From contig MU008201.1 of assembly GCA_010909165.1 (NCBI GenBank), positions 310,001 through 374,000 of the forward strand: 64,000 nt of DNA, given 5' to 3'. The first letter of the stretch is position 1; the number at the start of each line of letters is the position of its first letter. The DNA is from Anthoceros angustus (Eukaryota > Streptophyta > Anthocerotopsida > Anthocerotales > Anthocerotaceae). Of this stretch, positions 1-10,432 are shown piece after piece. The notes beneath the pieces are model-generated. The model was not told the DNA's origin, ran no database searches, and was given only the letters and a program-made list of their open reading frames with translations. Position numbers and translations under genes: made by a program.

Positions 1-1880
1 AAGATATTTTGCTTCGTCAACATCTTGCTCACTCATCAGCAACTATGCCTCTTGCATCTATATCTGTGTTCGGACCCACCTCTCAATTTGCATTTGATGA
101 TTCTTCATTACTATTTTGAGGATGACTCCTCTTTGGCTTGAGAGGGGCTCTTCCTCAATCACCGCTCCAACTCCCATTGTTGCGGTGTGATGATCACCCG
201 CTCTTCCAGGTGGATGACACTATTGTGCTTGAACCGCGGGATGAAGCCAATGAAGAGCCTCCTCAAGTCTCGTCGTTCTACCGTCCTCCAAGGTCGAGTG
301 GAAAGAGCCTCCATATGTTGCGGTATTGCTGTAGAGGAACCATTTTTCCACCTCCCGTTTTAGTGTTGTAGACTCATTAGGTGAACCCGCCACCTATAGA
401 GAAGCTATTGAAGGGCTGAAGCTTCCTTTTGGCAAGGCTATTGAGTCGAATATCAATCTCTCATTTCTAATAAAACTTGGGTTCTTGTAGATCTCCTCCG
501 GTCGTAAACCGGTTGCTTGTAAGTGGGTCTTCAAAAAAACTCATCGATGGTAGTGTTGGTAGGTATAAGGCTCGCCTCGTGGCAAAGGGATATAGTCAAG
601 TAAGTTAGACTACAATGAAACATTTGCCCCAGTTGTTAAGTCTACTTCCATAAGAATACTCCTTGCCCTTGCTGCTCACTACAATCTCCTCGTACATCGA
701 TTAGGCGTAAAAGCGCTTTTCTTAATGGCACCTTAGATGAGGTCATCTACATGGCTCAAGGAAGGTTTTATTATAGACCCTAATAAAGTATGTCAACTTT
801 TAAAAACACTTTATGGTCTTAAGCTCCTCCGTGCATGGAATGAAGTGTTTCATGCATTGCTCATAGAATTGGGTTTCACATGTTTGAATGATAGCGTATA
901 TATTTTATGGGATGACAATGATTTTATCATTTTAATTGTTTATGTGGATGATAATATTTTATTTAGCACTTCACCAACTCTTATGGCAAGAATGAAAGCG
1001 ATACTTTGGCAAGGTTTGATATGGTGATTTGGGGCTTATCTTTTCTCTTGGCATTCAATTCCATTTTAACACTCGCGATAACACTATTGATATTCATCAA
1101 GAGCATTTTGTACATCAACTACTTAAGAGGTTCAAGATGGAGGATGCACGACCAGTAAGCACACCTATGTCTACAGGTGAAAAGCTATCTAAGGAACAAT
1201 GCCCGACAACAGAAGAAGAAAAGGCCGAGATGGCACTCAAGCCTTACCGACAAGCTGTTGGTTGTTTAATCTATCTATCAGGTTGGACTAGATTAGACAT
1301 CACACGTGCAGTTAGTAATGTAAGTCAGTTTCTAGAGAACCCTGGCTTGCCACATTGGGCTGCAGTGAAGAGAATTTTTAGGTACCTCAAAGGAACAGCA
1401 CGCAAAGGTTTACGTTTTTCTAAGCAACGGATGGTTTTACTAATGTCCTTTTGTGATGCCGATTGGGCTGGTGACCCGGACACTAGGCGTAGTATTGCAG
1501 CCTCTTTACATTTTAGGTGGATCGGTTATCTCTTGGTCAAGTAAAAGCTCACTACTATTTGTCTTTCCTCTACAGGCGAATATGGTGCCATGACACAAGG
1601 CTAGAGAGGTTATTTTGGATTAGATCTTTCTTAAGTGGACTTAAGCGCTTCATGAAGGACCAACTCGGCTTGGTGCGACAACGATCGATTGCTTTATCGA
1701 AGAATCCGTTTTCATGCTAGAAGTAAGCATATCGAGATTGCTCATCATTTTATAAGACAAGCAGCGGCGTAAAGGTAATAGTGGACTATGTTGCCACTTG
1801 AAAATGTGGCTGACCTTTTGACAAAGTCTTTGCCAAAGTTGGTACATGAAACATACTTTGGCTGGGCTACAATTTATACA
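1..1880 (+). pseudogene. Ty1/copia retrotransposon pol remnant (reverse transcriptase and RNase H part)
   Basis: Conceptual translation in shifting frames gives the C-terminal half of a copia polyprotein. From about 490 it reads as the RVT_2 reverse transcriptase: CKWVFK, GRYKARLVAKGYSQ, LLKTLYGLK, then the catalytic YVDD box at 941-952, followed by an extra Asn codon (YVDDNILF instead of the usual YVDDILF). Residues encoded at 1029-1544 give GIQFHF, STPMSTGEKL, YRQAVGCLIYL and FRYLKGTARKGL. The RNase H motif CDADWAGDPDTRRS follows near 1450-1490. After that the frame changes and weak matches run to ADLLTKSLPK near 1805-1835. At least five frameshifts or stops are needed, so this copy cannot make a polyprotein. 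Gag, protease and most of integrase lie outside the window or are lost. Family assignment is firm; the exact right end is not. Confidence 0.92.
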
Positions 1881-2070
1881 CGTGAGCAAAGCGAGAACAA
1901 CTCATTAGTTGATTTCCTCTTTCATGGCTTGGTGATTGGATGAAGCCTTATTGTGTTATGTGATCGTCACACTTGCTGGAACTCTTTTTGCTTATATCGG
2001 TGGGAGTACACTTTCTATTATGAAGTCAATTTTCAAGATATTTTCAAGCTTATCAATTAACTCCTAATTG

Positions 2071-2330
2071 CAACTAAGTGGGAGTAATGGAATATAGCTT
2101 ATTTTGGAATAGATATGTGTTAAAACATAATGGTGATTTTAATTACAATTAAATTAGATTATTCGTTAATTAATAACCATCAATAACGCTTTTTGTATAA
2201 GACCCTTTCTTTGTGTGTAATTTGTATCATCTTTCGATTCCAACTTGCTCTTGACCCTCTTGCTTACCTCTTGCACGATCTTCACACATGCGATCCTAGG
2301 CTATCAACTTCTTTAGTTAGCATAGCTCCC
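2071..2330 (+). other. Probable copia polypurine tract and LTR remnant
   Basis: The purine-rich stretch aagtgggagtaatgg (2076-2090) sits where a copia polypurine tract is expected, about 200 bases after the end of pol. It is followed by tgttaaaac at 2118, a common plant copia LTR start. The segment ending in tagttagca near 2320 could be the LTR end, and most of it (from about 2164) is repeated at 3971-4140. No second LTR is in the window to confirm the borders, so this is tentative. Confidence 0.35.
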
Positions 2331-2336
2331 TCATAG

Positions 2337-3400
2337 ATTCATTGTTGAGCAGGTCAAAAGTATGTATAAAGTTGATAGGGTGAGTATGGGAAGTAGAAAG
2401 CTTTTCTCTTTCATTGAAAAGTTGAAAAAAGTCATGGAGTGTATGAGGGTTTTGTAATATCGACTACTCGAAAGTGAACTAAGTTCTTGCATTGCTAGTG
2501 CTAACAAACATGCTTTAGTCAGTTGTTGATGCAAAGAATAATAAGTTTCGATCTTTGTGTGTTGCATGCTTGTCGTCTATTCAGTCCTAAATTTTATCCA
2601 CGAAGATGCAGATGGCGTGCAGTTAGTTAATAGTTTGTTAGAGATATTGTTGAAAAGTTTGGAACTAACTCTTTGGATGCAAATACTAATGTTGTCGACC
2701 CTTTTGTAGTTGATGAGGTGTGTCAATCTGAGTTGCTAATATTTGTGTCCATCTTGAAGTCTTCTTATGCTGGATTGAGTATGTTAGCAGCTTACAAACT
2801 ATACTCAAAAACTCGGGAGTGGGTAATACTGACACCCTCTATTTTATGTCTTTGGGAATTATGTTTGGTCATACCTTGTAGTACCGTACTTTAAGGGTTG
2901 ATTCGGCGTTAATTAATTAAAGTTAGTAAAAGTTGAAAATCTAGAAATTATTATAGTTAAAATGTTGAATAGGTAAAAATTTATGAATTTATGATGCCGA
3001 AAACATGGAAATTAGGGTTTGTGTGGAAAATTAGGGTCTGTTTAGGGGAGGTATATATATATCCATTAGTTTTATATATATACCTATGTATTTTAATAAA
3101 TGTTGAAATTTGATAAAATTATTTTTTGTAAATGTTGAAATTTTGAAAATATAAATATTTATGTTGAACCTTGTTTTTCAAAAACAATTATTTGACATTA
3201 TCCTGTTGAACCACCCTTAGAATTGATCGCTATATGTGAGCGAGGATTTTCTAAACAAAACTTTATGATGAATAACATGAGAACTAATCTTAATATTTTG
3301 ACCCTTGATGCATTGATGAGTATATCCATCAATGGTCCGCTATTAAAGAGATAGATTGGAATGGTATTTTTAAAGTAGTTCTCTTAATATTTTGACCCTT
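2337..3400 (+). pseudogene. hAT-superfamily transposase C-terminal fragment, copy 1
   Basis: A decayed piece of a hAT-like transposase of the zinc-finger-862-like type. The first part matches the better preserved copy at 3504-3899. After an AT-rich non-coding stretch (2900-3190) comes the hAT C-terminal dimerisation region at about 3222-3385, reading IAICERGFSKQNFMMNN then MRTNLNILTLDALMSIS and EIDWNGIF. The CERGFS and N-x-M/LDALM pattern is typical of the hATC dimerisation domain, which holds transposase monomers together. The coding parts are broken by small indels, several of them at CTG/CAG positions when compared with copy 2. No terminal inverted repeats or 8 bp target duplication could be seen, so only internal transposase sequence is claimed. 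Confidence 0.75.
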
Positions 3401-3409
3401 GATGCATTG

Positions 3410-3970
3410 ATGAGCAGGTCAAAAGTATGTATAAAGTTGATAGGGTGAGTATGGGAAGTAGAAAGCTTTTCTCTTTCATTGAAAAGTTGAAAAAAGTCAT
3501 GGAGTGTATGAGGGTTTTGTAATATCTGACTACTCTGAAAGTGAACTAAGTTCTTGCATTGCTAGTGCTAACAAACATGCTTTAGCTGTTGTTGATGCAG
3601 TGAATAATAAGTTTCTTGATCTTTGTGTGTTGCATGCTTGTCGTCTATTCAGTCCTAAATTTTATCCTGAAGATGCAGATGAGCGTACACAGTTAGTTAA
3701 TAGTTTGTTAGAGATATTGTTGAAAAAGTTTGGAACTAACTCTTTGGATGCAAATACTAATGTTGTCGACCCTTTTGTAGTTGATGAGGTGTGTCAATCT
3801 GAGTTGCTAATATTTGTGTCCATCTTGAAGTCTTCTTATCTTTGGATTGAGTATGTTAGCGACTTACAAACTATACTCAAAAACTCGGGAGTGGGGTAAT
3901 CGACACCCTCTATTTTATGTCTTTGGGAATTATGTTTGGTCATACCTTGTAGTACCGTACTTTAAGGGTT
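3410..3970 (+). pseudogene. hAT transposase fragment, copy 2 (best reading frame 3504-3899)
   Basis: This copy begins abruptly inside the dimerisation region of copy 1: the sequence near 3405 jumps from tgcattgatga to gcaggtcaaaagtatg. It holds the longest hAT reading frame, 131 codons at 3504-3899. The frame starts MYEGFVISDYSESEL, includes LDLCVLHACRLFSPKFY and VVDPFVVDEVCQSELL, and ends LQTILKNSGVG. This is the helical region N-terminal to the hAT dimerisation domain. It lacks zinc finger, DDE residues and its own C-terminus, so it is not functional. The join inside a repeated word suggests either a tandem duplication or an assembly fold. Confidence 0.72.
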
Positions 3971-5186
3971 GATTCGTTAATTAATAACCATCAATAACTT
4001 TTTGTATAAGACCCTTTCTTTGTGTGTAATTTGTATCATCTTTCGATTCCAACTTGCTCTTGACCCTCTTGCTTACCTCTTGCACGATCTTCACATGCGA
4101 TCCTAGGCTATCAACTTCTTTAGTTAGCATAGCTCCCTCATAGATTCTGTTGTTGAGCAGGTCAAAAGTATGTATAAAGTTGATAGGGTGAGTATGGGAA
4201 GTAGAAAGCTTTTCTCTTTCATTGAAAAGTTGAAAAAGTCATGGAGTGTATGAGGGTTTTGTAATATCGACTACTCCAGTGAACTAAGTTCTTGCATTGC
4301 TAGTGCTAACAAACATGCTTTAGCTGTTGTTGATGCAAAGAATAATAAGTTTCCGATCTTTGTGTGTTGCATGCTTGTCGTCTATTCAGGTCCTAAATTT
4401 TATCCGAAGATGCACGGATGGCGTGCAGTTAGTTAATAGTTTGTTAGAGATATTGTTGAAAAAGTTTGGAACTAACTCTTTGGATGCAAATACTAATGTT
4501 GTCGACCCTTTTGTAGTTGATGAGGTGTGTCAATGAGTTGCTAATATTTGTGTCCATCTTGAAGTCTTCTTATCTTTGGATTGAGTATGTTACTTACAAA
4601 CTATACTCAAAAACTAGTGGGGTAATCGACACCCTCTATTTTATGTCTTTGGGAATTATGTTTGGTCATACCTTGTAGTACCGTACTTTAAGGGTTGATT
4701 CGTTAATTAATTAAAGTTAGTAAAAGTTGAAAATCTAGAAATTATTATAGTTAAAATGTTGAATAGGTAAAATTTATGAATTTATGATCACGAAAACATG
4801 GAAATTAGGGTTTGTGTGGAAATTAGGGTCTGTTTAGGGAGGTATATATATATCCATTAGTTTTATATATATACCTATGTATTTTAATAAATGTTGAAAT
4901 TTGATAAAATTATTTTTTGTAAATGTTGAAATTTTGAAAATATAAATATTTATGTTGAACCTTGTTTTTCAAAAACAATTATTTCGGCATTATCCTGTTG
5001 AACCACCCTTGGGGTAATGCATGCTATATGTGAGCAGGATTTTCTAAACAAAACTTTATGATGAATAACATGAGAACTAATCTTAATATTTTGACCCTTG
5101 ATGCATTGATGAGTATATCCATCAATGGTCCGCTATTAAAGAGATAGATTGGAATGGTATTTTTAAAGTAGTTCTCTTAAATGATG
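3971..5186 (+). pseudogene. hAT transposase fragment, copy 3, with duplicated left flank
   Basis: 3971-4140 repeats 2164-2325 nearly exactly, then 4155-4720 repeats the hAT segment and 4720-5186 repeats its AT-rich gap and the dimerisation domain (CERGFS-type region about 5013-5186, also with indels). The duplicated unit is therefore about 1.2-1.8 kb and includes the probable copia LTR tail. Differences from copies 1 and 2 are small deletions, for example the loss of ct at CTG in the VCQSELL region near 4533. Nothing here could encode a working protein as written. Confidence 0.72.
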
Positions 5187-5290
5187 CATTGATGAGTATA
5201 TCCATCAATGGTCCGCTGATAAAAGAGATAGATTGGAATGGTATTTTTAAAGCTTGGAAAGACCAGCTAGCGATAGAATGTACTAGATAT
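5187..5290 (+). pseudogene. hAT dimerisation tail, partial fourth copy
   Basis: A short repeat of the extreme C-terminal hAT coding sequence. It reads LDALMSISINGP, EIDWNGIF and then a unique continuation KAWKDQLAIECTRYL, which the upstream copies lack. This is probably the original 3' end of the hAT coding region, with the three upstream copies being truncated duplicates of it. Confidence 0.6.
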
Positions 5291-5524
5291 TTATATTTTT
5301 ATATTATTATTTATAATTTATTTATTTAAGATTTATTATATTTAGTGACCGAGGGTCGCAAAGGCACGGTCCCTCGGTCCGGACGAAAGGGGCTAAGGCG
5401 GTCCGGACCGAGATAGTACTCGGTGTCATTTGGGACTGAGATAGTACTCGGTCAAAATGACACCCTGATTGTGACCCCCAGCCTCAGGCTTCGTCCCCCG
5501 TAGAACAAGCCTGCATGCCAATCC
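5291..5524. other. Non-coding spacer with a hairpin and short direct repeats
   Basis: No gene is visible. AT-rich to 5340. Then a perfect 9 bp inverted repeat gaccgaggg (5347-5355) / ccctcggtc (5371-5379) could form a hairpin. The word gatagtactcggt occurs twice (about 5412 and 5439). The GC-rich part may be the end of another small element, but no borders can be shown. Confidence 0.4.
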
Positions 5525-5819
5525 TTGATGAGTTTCACCTTCTACTTCTTTGATGATAGAATGGAAGATCACACAATGGAGAGGCTGTCCACCCAAACTA
5601 CACACCGGAAGAAACTATTTCGAAACATTGGCGGGTTTGCCATCACAGTCCCAGAGTACAAGAAACATTTTCGGACACTGCACTTTAGTGGGGTAACATG
5701 TAAAATGTGGCAGGCAAGCATTCGCTTAACTTCGCGCATCAGGAGTTTGAAGAGGTCGTCTAGTTTGAACACCTTCCAGCTGCCTGTTCAGGTGGATGCG
5801 CATGCAGTAATGTGTGAGG
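5525..5819 (+). other. Open frame of unknown origin running into the left end of array copy 0
   Basis: An ATG at 5525 opens a frame with MEDHTMERLSTQTTHRKK and FAITVPEYKKHFRTLHF in its first part. I do not recognise it. From about 5690 the DNA becomes the flank shared by every array unit (acatgtaaaatgtggcaggcaagca, also near 11250, 37460, 62990), so the later codons are read through a repeat and need not be coding. The first 55 codons could be the end of an exon displaced by the array. Low confidence that it is a gene. Confidence 0.25.
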
Positions 5820-6430
5820 AGCACCGAGCTGATAGTGCTTCCACGTCTTTGTTTCAAACACTGCGCCCTAAAGCCATGAAAGCTGGCAGCGGTGTTTCCA
5901 CATCTCTGTCTCAAAGATCGCGCCTAAAGCCATGGGGTGATAGTGTTTCCACATCTCATTTACAAGATTGCGCCGAGGCCATGGCGGTGATAGTGTTTCC
6001 ACATCTGTTTCAAAGAGGCGCTTCTAAAGCCATGAAATCGCTTTTAGTGTTTCCACATCTCTGTTCAAGTCTATGTTTCCACACTGTTTCAAGTCTCTTT
6101 CCACACCTCTGTTTCCAAGTCTCTGTTTCCAAGTCTCTGTTTCCAAATCTCTGTTTCCAAGTCTCTGTTTCCAAGTCTCTGTTTCTGCTTCCACATCTCT
6201 GTTTCCATGTCTCTGTTTCCACACCTCTGCTTCCAAGTCTCTGCTTCCAAGTCTGTTTCCAAGTCTCTTTCCAAGTCTCTGTTCCATGTCTCTGTTTCCA
6301 TGTCTCTGTTTCCACCTCTGGTTCCAACATCTCTTTCCACCTCTCCGTTTCCACATCTCATTTCCAAGTCTCTGTTTCCACATGCGTAAAGCCATGAAGC
6401 TAGTGTTTCCACATCTCTCTGTTTCAAAGG
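5820..6430. repeat. 14 bp minisatellite (gtttccaagtctct family)
   Basis: An array of a 14 bp unit, gtttccaagtctct and variants with ccaca, ccatg or ccaaa, densest at 6075-6390. It arises from the normal unit flank, which elsewhere has only one gtgtttccacatgtatct copy next to tcggtttcaaag (for example 11440-11470). Left of 6075 the pattern is looser, with repeated blocks of gtgtttccacatctc, tttcaaag and gccatgaaag. Long open frames cross it on both strands only because 14 is not a multiple of 3 and the unit lacks stops. It is not coding. Confidence 0.85.
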
Positions 6431-7114
6431 CAATAAAGATAAAAGAAGAATCCTTTTGTACATTCCACAATAAAGATCACATCGGAAATCGAATCCATAC
6501 CTCCCGCTCACAAGGCGAGCGCCTTCACTTACTAGGCCACGCGATCAGCCGTCAAGTGGAACACTACGACATGTATAAAACACGTCGTTTTGGAGGACTG
6601 AAAAACCCAACGTGGAATGGGGCATATACGCCCTCCTATCTCCACAGGGCTATGTAGAAGAAGAAGAAGAAGACTGTTATCGTCCACTTGGACGGAACTT
6701 TCCTCCTCTAATGACACTTGTCCATGGTGTGCCTAAGGGCATCCATTCCCTCTAGGCACCCCATCTAAATACAATACCGATCTCACCGCAGTATGCTGAA
6801 CAGCAGTGTTCTTATAAATGTGTGTCCAATTGACCTAAAGCCATCTGGACACACATATGCAGGCACAAGGCATTGTTATACCTACCCGATTCCATAACCC
6901 ATTTGTGCCTGGTGCAGACACATGCATATGCATATGGCTGTGTGGCCCATCCATTGCTCCGCTACATTGCCCACCGCTTGCTTGAGGACGAGCTGCTGTG
7001 CTCGAGTTCCACACAACCACGGCGCCAACGGGCCGATGACGAGCTTGTTTCTTGTTACTCGGTTGGCTTTGAACTTGAACCACTCGGCTTTGAAACCAAC
7101 CCTCGAAGTCTCCT
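6431..7114. other. Copy 0 left flank (downstream side of the lost germin gene)
   Basis: Diverged version of the flank found at 11830-12480 and in G2-G4. The shared landmarks are caacgtggaatggggcatat near 6610, a gaagaagaagaag run near 6657, and the gtgtgcctaagggcatcc motif near 6728. The C-terminal half of the germin gene, which should follow, is missing and replaced by unrelated sequence at 6850-7100. No other gene is supported here. Confidence 0.5.
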
Positions 7115-7285
7115 CAACAGGGGTAGACGTTGCCGGTCCCCCCGGCGGCGACGCCGATCCTGGCGGCCGGCATCCCCAGCGTTTTCAGCCCCGGGAACTG
7201 GGCTGCCAGTGCCGTCGTCACCGCCGCCTTGTTTACGTTCTCTTCTCCTCCGGATGCAGAGGAGGATGCCGAAAACCATGATGGG
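7115..7285 (-). pseudogene. Germin-like gene remnant of array copy 0
   Basis: On the minus strand the reading NVNKAAVTTALAAQFPGLK followed by TLGMPAARIGVAAGG matches the middle of the germin-like protein of the other copies (NANKAAVTPASAVQFPGLN, then TLGISAARIDFAAGG). It stops exactly where germin box 1 (PPHVHPRA) should start. Signal peptide, both conserved cysteines and all metal ligands are absent. Amino-acid differences are real substitutions, unlike the near-identical G1-G4, so this copy is older or was under no constraint for longer. Confidence 0.7.
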
Positions 7286-8159
7286 TTGCGCGAAAGAGAG
7301 CTGGTGGGTGGGATATCGATGCTGCGAGTGTCGGAGGCGGGCGTGCGGATGTAACAACGTGGGGGTGGTGAGGAGAGCGATGGAGGATTGTGGGTTTTGT
7401 ACCCCTCCCCTGGCTTGGGGGAGTAGGAATGTGGGGCCCTGCAGCTCGTTGAACCTGACCCGCTTGGCAGCTTTGCAGAGGAGGAGGAGTCTGCGTCGGT
7501 AAGACCCACTGGCCATGGGTTGTCCTGTTACACGTCTTGCTTATACAACTGACTTGACCCGGGCGTGCCACTTCCAAAATATCGGGCCATCTGGATAGAT
7601 TAGTCTTCCTGTGTCTTGCGTATCACGTCTCGGAACTGCAAACCTTCTTCTACACCTTGCCCATCCCGTCTCCCAACTGCATCGGATTCATACAAAATTA
7701 CAGAAAACAACTATGAGCATGTAGCATCAAGTCGATGGAAGACCTGCGTCAAAGCACGTTGTCAAAGGACGATGCGTGGTCTCTCCGATGCACGGTGTCT
7801 AGCTGGAGTCCCAGCACCCGAGCTGCATCTTAGAGACGTTTGGACCTGAACCACCTCAAAGAACATACCCAACACTTTCTGGAAACGATTTCCAGAGTTC
7901 ACCATGTATGTACATAGCAGGGTGCACAGTAAGTTCCTCACTCTGTGGCAGGCAGCTTCTCGGGTACGAAAGTGCCCGAGTGGGAGACAATGCGTGACCT
8001 TGATTTCTGAACGTGCTTTCTGAGGGCTTTACTTTAGGGTCTCTGAACTGCTGGATAAGCAGGCATGTTTTCCTCCCAATGAATTTGCGAATGACTTCTT
8101 TGCTTGATGTTGTGGTAACATTGAGTTTATGGCTCTGTGCTTGATGTTGTAGTAACATT
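7286..8159 (-). other. Former germin promoter and upstream flank in copy 0
   Basis: Homologous to the region upstream of germin in G1 (about 13200-14000), on the minus strand. The TATA position of the other copies (tataaaa on the minus strand) reads tacaaaa here (about 7392-7398). Further landmarks shared with the other units are gggccatctggatagattagtct (7583-7606) and the ctgcatcttagagacgtttggacctgaa block (7821-7850). No gene of its own. Confidence 0.5.
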
Positions 8160-8728
8160 AGGTTTAAGGAGGTCTTAAGGGCGAAGGGATTGTTAGATAA
8201 TGCAGTGTCAGTGGCGATGATTAGTAGCTCAGATCAGCAAGAAGCTCAACCAAGAGCCAGGGCTGTGAAAGCCAGTACTTGTAGGGCATGGGATCTGAAG
8301 GGCTTGATGAGGGAGTAATTCTGGAAAGAGCTGACTCAAATAATGTTATTTCAGACAAAAGCTTAGAAAGCTTGGTGCAGCTTGATGATAACTGTTCTGA
8401 AATCCAGTTTTGGCAGCAACTTGTTTAACTATTGAGTGGTGTACAGTCCATCTTGAGCCTCCAGTTTCTGGACTCTCGTGGCCGTCACAGAGACCTGCTG
8501 CTGTTTGCTTGATGTGGCTTGTCTCTGCTACGATGCGGATTTTGGAGGGGGACATTCATTCCTTGGCCCTTGCATCCAAGTTTGGCTGGGCAAACGTCCA
8601 AATGTTGCTGTACTTGCTGAGCAACTTATTCAGCTGTCAAAGAATCATCTCCACCTAGGCAGAAGCGAAGGCAGGCTGCCTCCTCAATATGTTGTGGACC
8701 AGATGAACAGCTTACATTTGTTGTCCGA
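8160..8728 (+). other. Inverted unit segment plus an unrecognised coding-like stretch
   Basis: 8165-8290 is the unit sequence around 14190-14360 but in opposite orientation, so copy 0 carries a local inversion. After it, 8340-8747 reads on the plus strand as NVISDKSLESLVQLDDN, then (8478-8747) VWLGKRPNVAVLAEQLIQL and LPPQYVVDQMNSLHLLSECL. The composition looks like a real protein rather than noise, but I do not recognise the family. It is broken by a stop near 8429 and has no counterpart in G1-G4, so it may be a captured gene fragment. Confidence 0.35.
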
Positions 8729-9597
8729 GTGCTTGAGGCTCTCATAGTGCTTCTACCCACACAAGAGCTACCCAGACAGATTGGAGAACGACGACTTCAG
8801 GCCGATGAAGTTCGAGGTTGCAGCCTGCCAAGCATGTATGCCAACTGTGACAGCTTAGAAGACGCGCAACTTGTGTTTGATGGGCTTGCGCTCGACGGAC
8901 TTAGTCGAAAAAGTGTGCTGACATGGAATGCCATGGTAGGAGGTTAGCCACAGGAGGGAATGGGACAGGACGACCTTTCTCTGCACAGGGCAATTCAAGA
9001 AGAAGGCTTTGTCGCACCTAATTCTGTGACGTTTGTGTGCCTCCTGCAGCATGCGCGAGTGTGGGCACCCCAGCTTTGGAGGGCTTGGTCGCACCTAATT
9101 CCTTTACGTTTCTGTGCCTCCTGCAGCATGCGCAAGTGTGGGCACCCCAGCTTTGGAGAAAGGGACGCAGCTTCACGCCCAGATAAGAGGATGTGGACCT
9201 CAAGCTGATGTGTTTGTGGCCAGCAGTTTGGCGAACATTTATGCAAAGTGTGGCAGCTTGCAAGACACACATGGTTCTATGGTGTCGGTAAGAAAGACGT
9301 CATGATGTGGAACGCCATGATCAGGGTATTCCCATCAGGGCATGGGGCAGGACGCGTTTGGCCTCTACAGGCCTGTGCAAATGTGGCAGCTTTGCATTTG
9401 GGAAGGCAGCGTCACTTGCAGATAAGGAAAACAAAGCCTGCAAACTGATGTGTTTGTACCTATTAGCCTGATAAGCATGTATGCCAAGTCTGGGAGCACG
9501 GTTGATGCACAGCAGGTGTTTCAGGCATTGCTTGAATGATTCGTTATTGCCTGGAACGCACTGATTGCAGGCTATGCCCGGCAGGGAGACACTGATG
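8729..9597 (+). pseudogene. PLS-class PPR gene fragment, plus strand, copy 0
   Basis: Several PPR motifs can be read in shifting frames: CGSLEDAQLVFDGL-like, SVLTWNAMVGGY, EEGFVAPNSVTFVCLLQHA, GTQLHAQIRGCGPQADVFVA, SLANIYAKCGSLQDTHG, MMWNAMI and ISMYAKSGSTVDAQQVFQALLE. PPR proteins are organellar RNA-binding proteins made of about 35-residue helical hairpins. Stops at 8945 and 9537 and several frameshifts break it, and a 77 bp tandem duplication lies inside. It ends at about 9597, where a PPR piece of opposite orientation begins mid-repeat, so the C-terminus (any E or DYW domain) is gone. Copy 0 keeps a motif (GTQLHAQIRGCG) that the other copies have lost. Confidence 0.75.
9004..9157. repeat. 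77 bp tandem duplication within PPR
   Basis: The segment containing gcacctaattc, tgcctcctgcagcatgcgc and gtgggcaccccagctttgga occurs at 9014 and again at 9091, a period of 77 bases, with a few substitutions between copies. 77 is not a multiple of three, so the duplication shifts the PPR frame. Other array units carry a deletion at this place instead. Confidence 0.8.
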
Positions 9598-10403
9598 TGG
9601 ATAATCACATCTTTGGTGGCCAAGCTATCAAAAACCTGTCGTGCATCTTCCAGTTCACCACATTTGCGTACATATATGTCCACTAGGCAGTTGCCTAACA
9701 CTACGTTTCCCAGCAGTCCTCTTTCAACAATCTGTGAGTGCAGCTGCCTGCCCTTCTGTAAGCCACCAGTGCTTGCACAGGCTTTCAGAAGGCAAGCAAA
9801 AGTAACATGGTTAGCCAAAATCAACCCCTCCTGCTTCCTTTGTCCATCAACAGCAAGGGCCTCATGACCAAGACCTTGCTGGACATACCCAGCAATCAGG
9901 GTCGTCCATGTCACCACATTCTTTGTGGCCAAGCTCTCAAAAGCCTGACGTGCGTCTTGTAGTTCGCCACATTTTGCATACGTGTCCACCAGGCAGGTGC
10001 CAACAAACAAGTCAGGAGGAATGCCAGTGTGCAACACATCGGAGTGCACTCTTGTGTCAGATTCCAAATCGGCGGCAAATGCACAAGCTTGAAGGGCAGC
10101 TACAAAGACGTGACCATCGGCCTTCACCCCTGACCTACGCATCTCATGGTACAGTTGTATGGCGTCTTCAGGCTTCCCATGTTTAGCGTATGCGTAGATT
10201 ATGGAAAACCACATGAAGGCGTCTGGTTTGCCCACCCTGGTGAACACATCCATGGCTTCCTGCAGCCTACCTCCACATGCATACATGCGCAAGATATGGT
10301 TCCCCAAGTAGTGTGCATTCGCATCGTGCCCAAGCTTGACAGTAAGATCATGAACTCGTCGCCCCATAACCAACAACGGGTCCGGTCGCCATACCGTGGC
10401 CAT
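9597..10403 (-). pseudogene. PLS-class PPR gene N-terminal part, minus strand, copy 0
   Basis: The best preserved PPR piece of the window. From an ATG at 10401-10403 about 270 codons read without interruption: MATVWRPDPLLVMGRRVHD, an S motif ending YACGGRLQEAMDVFTRVGK, a P motif (DAFMWFSIIYAYAKHGK), an L motif (GHVFVAALQACAFAADLES), S (TYAKCGELQDARQAFESL), P (NVVTWTTLIAGY), L (HVTFACLLKACASTGGLQK) and S (KCGELEDARQVFDSLATK). The P-L-S order is that of plant organellar RNA-editing or processing factors. No targeting peptide can be confirmed. Near 9597 the frame runs into the antisense of the opposing PPR fragment, so the C-terminal motifs and any E/DYW tail are missing. G2 and G4 carry the same piece with more damage. 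Confidence 0.78.
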
Positions 10404-10432
10404 CGTTCAGCAACCGCTGTCGGAACACGAGC

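Noticed and set aside
5996-6657. Five overlapping open frames rich in Ser/Phe/Leu or Trp/Glu/Thr
   Set aside because: They are readings of the 14 bp minisatellite, open on both strands because the unit has no stop.
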